Assembly (NCBI GenBank): GCA_046155615.1
Contig: JBJXFP010000032.1
Location: forward strand, 1-5,667
Direction of reading: 5' to 3'
Origin: JANNVZ01 sp046155615
Lineage (GTDB): Bacteria > Bacteroidota > Bacteroidia > Flavobacteriales_D > Sanyastnellaceae
Length of the DNA stretch: 5,667 nucleotides
In this document: in pieces, positions 5,534 through 5,667 of the stretch
How positions within the stretch are numbered: the stretch's first letter is position 1
Layout of the letters: each line of letters starts with the position of its first letter
Notes under the pieces: model-generated
Seen by the model: only the letters and a program-made list of their open reading frames with translations
What the model was told of the DNA's origin: nothing
Databases searched by the model: none
Position numbers and translations under genes: made by a program

Positions 5534-5667
5534 ATGACAACACAAGAAAATTCAATCAACTGGTTTGAAATCTCGGTAACGGATATCAAACGCGCAAGGA
5601 AGTTTTACGAAACCATTTTCGGAATCGAAATGAACGAAATGGAAATGATGGGCATGACGATGGCCTT
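5534..5667 (+). CDS. VOC (glyoxalase/bleomycin-resistance) family protein, N-terminal part (3' end outside window)
   Basis: ATG at 5534 follows the YCII gene by 34 bases and an A-rich leader; 44 full codons are visible. Seen: NSINWFEISVTDIKRARKFY followed by ETIFGIEMNEMEMMGMTMA. The pattern I-x-W-F-E-I-x-V-x-D-x-x-R-A-x-x-F-Y-x-x-x-F-G is the first beta-alpha unit of VOC-superfamily domains. Whether the metal ligands are present cannot be judged because most of the protein lies beyond the window. Members bind or transform small molecules (glyoxalase I, extradiol dioxygenases, antibiotic-binding proteins); no specific role is assigned. Last visible member of the probable operon. Confidence 0.85.
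   Translation, partial: MTTQENSINWFEISVTDIKRARKFYETIFGIEMNEMEMMGMTMA

Overview
The window looks like chromosomal DNA from a member of the Bacteroidota, probably a free-living relative of the flavobacteria or chitinophagas. Three things point there. A secreted protein carries a type IX secretion (T9SS) C-terminal sorting domain, which is confined to that phylum. The start codons of the small genes on the right follow A-rich leaders with no Shine-Dalgarno sequence. The family mix (nitroreductase, Crp/Fnr-like regulators, cupin, SRPBCC, DinB, YCII, VOC) is typical of these genomes. No RNA genes, CRISPR array, insertion sequence or phage genes were seen.

Left part (1-2176): the 3' end of a nitroreductase-family gene is followed by a short plus-strand fragment (423-668) whose first 53 codons look like the N-terminus of a Crp/Fnr-type regulator. 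It is cut off where the convergent minus-strand gene ends. That gene (580-1905) encodes a 441-residue exported protein: signal peptide, thioredoxin-fold domain resembling iodothyronine deiodinases (Cys in place of selenocysteine), an Ig-like middle region and a T9SS sorting domain. The 271-base spacer to its right holds palindromes and a possible plus-strand promoter.

Middle (2177-2782): a second Crp/Fnr-type regulator gene covers the full family length but is interrupted by an in-frame TAA after codon 49. With no frameshift involved, it is either a nonsense pseudogene or a sequence error.

Right part (2910-5667): six small plus-strand genes follow one another: a cupin, a SnoaL-like (NTF2-fold) protein, an SRPBCC/AHSA1 protein, a DinB-like protein, a YCII-related protein and the start of a VOC (glyoxalase/bleomycin-resistance) protein. 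An intrinsic terminator separates the cupin from the rest. The last five probably form an operon with spacers of 34-98 bases, and the longest spacer holds a striking three-tier nested inverted repeat. All six products are small single-domain folds that recur together in bacterial stress or detoxification clusters, and no specific substrate can be read from the sequence. The damaged Crp-like gene just upstream may once have controlled them; that is inference from position only.
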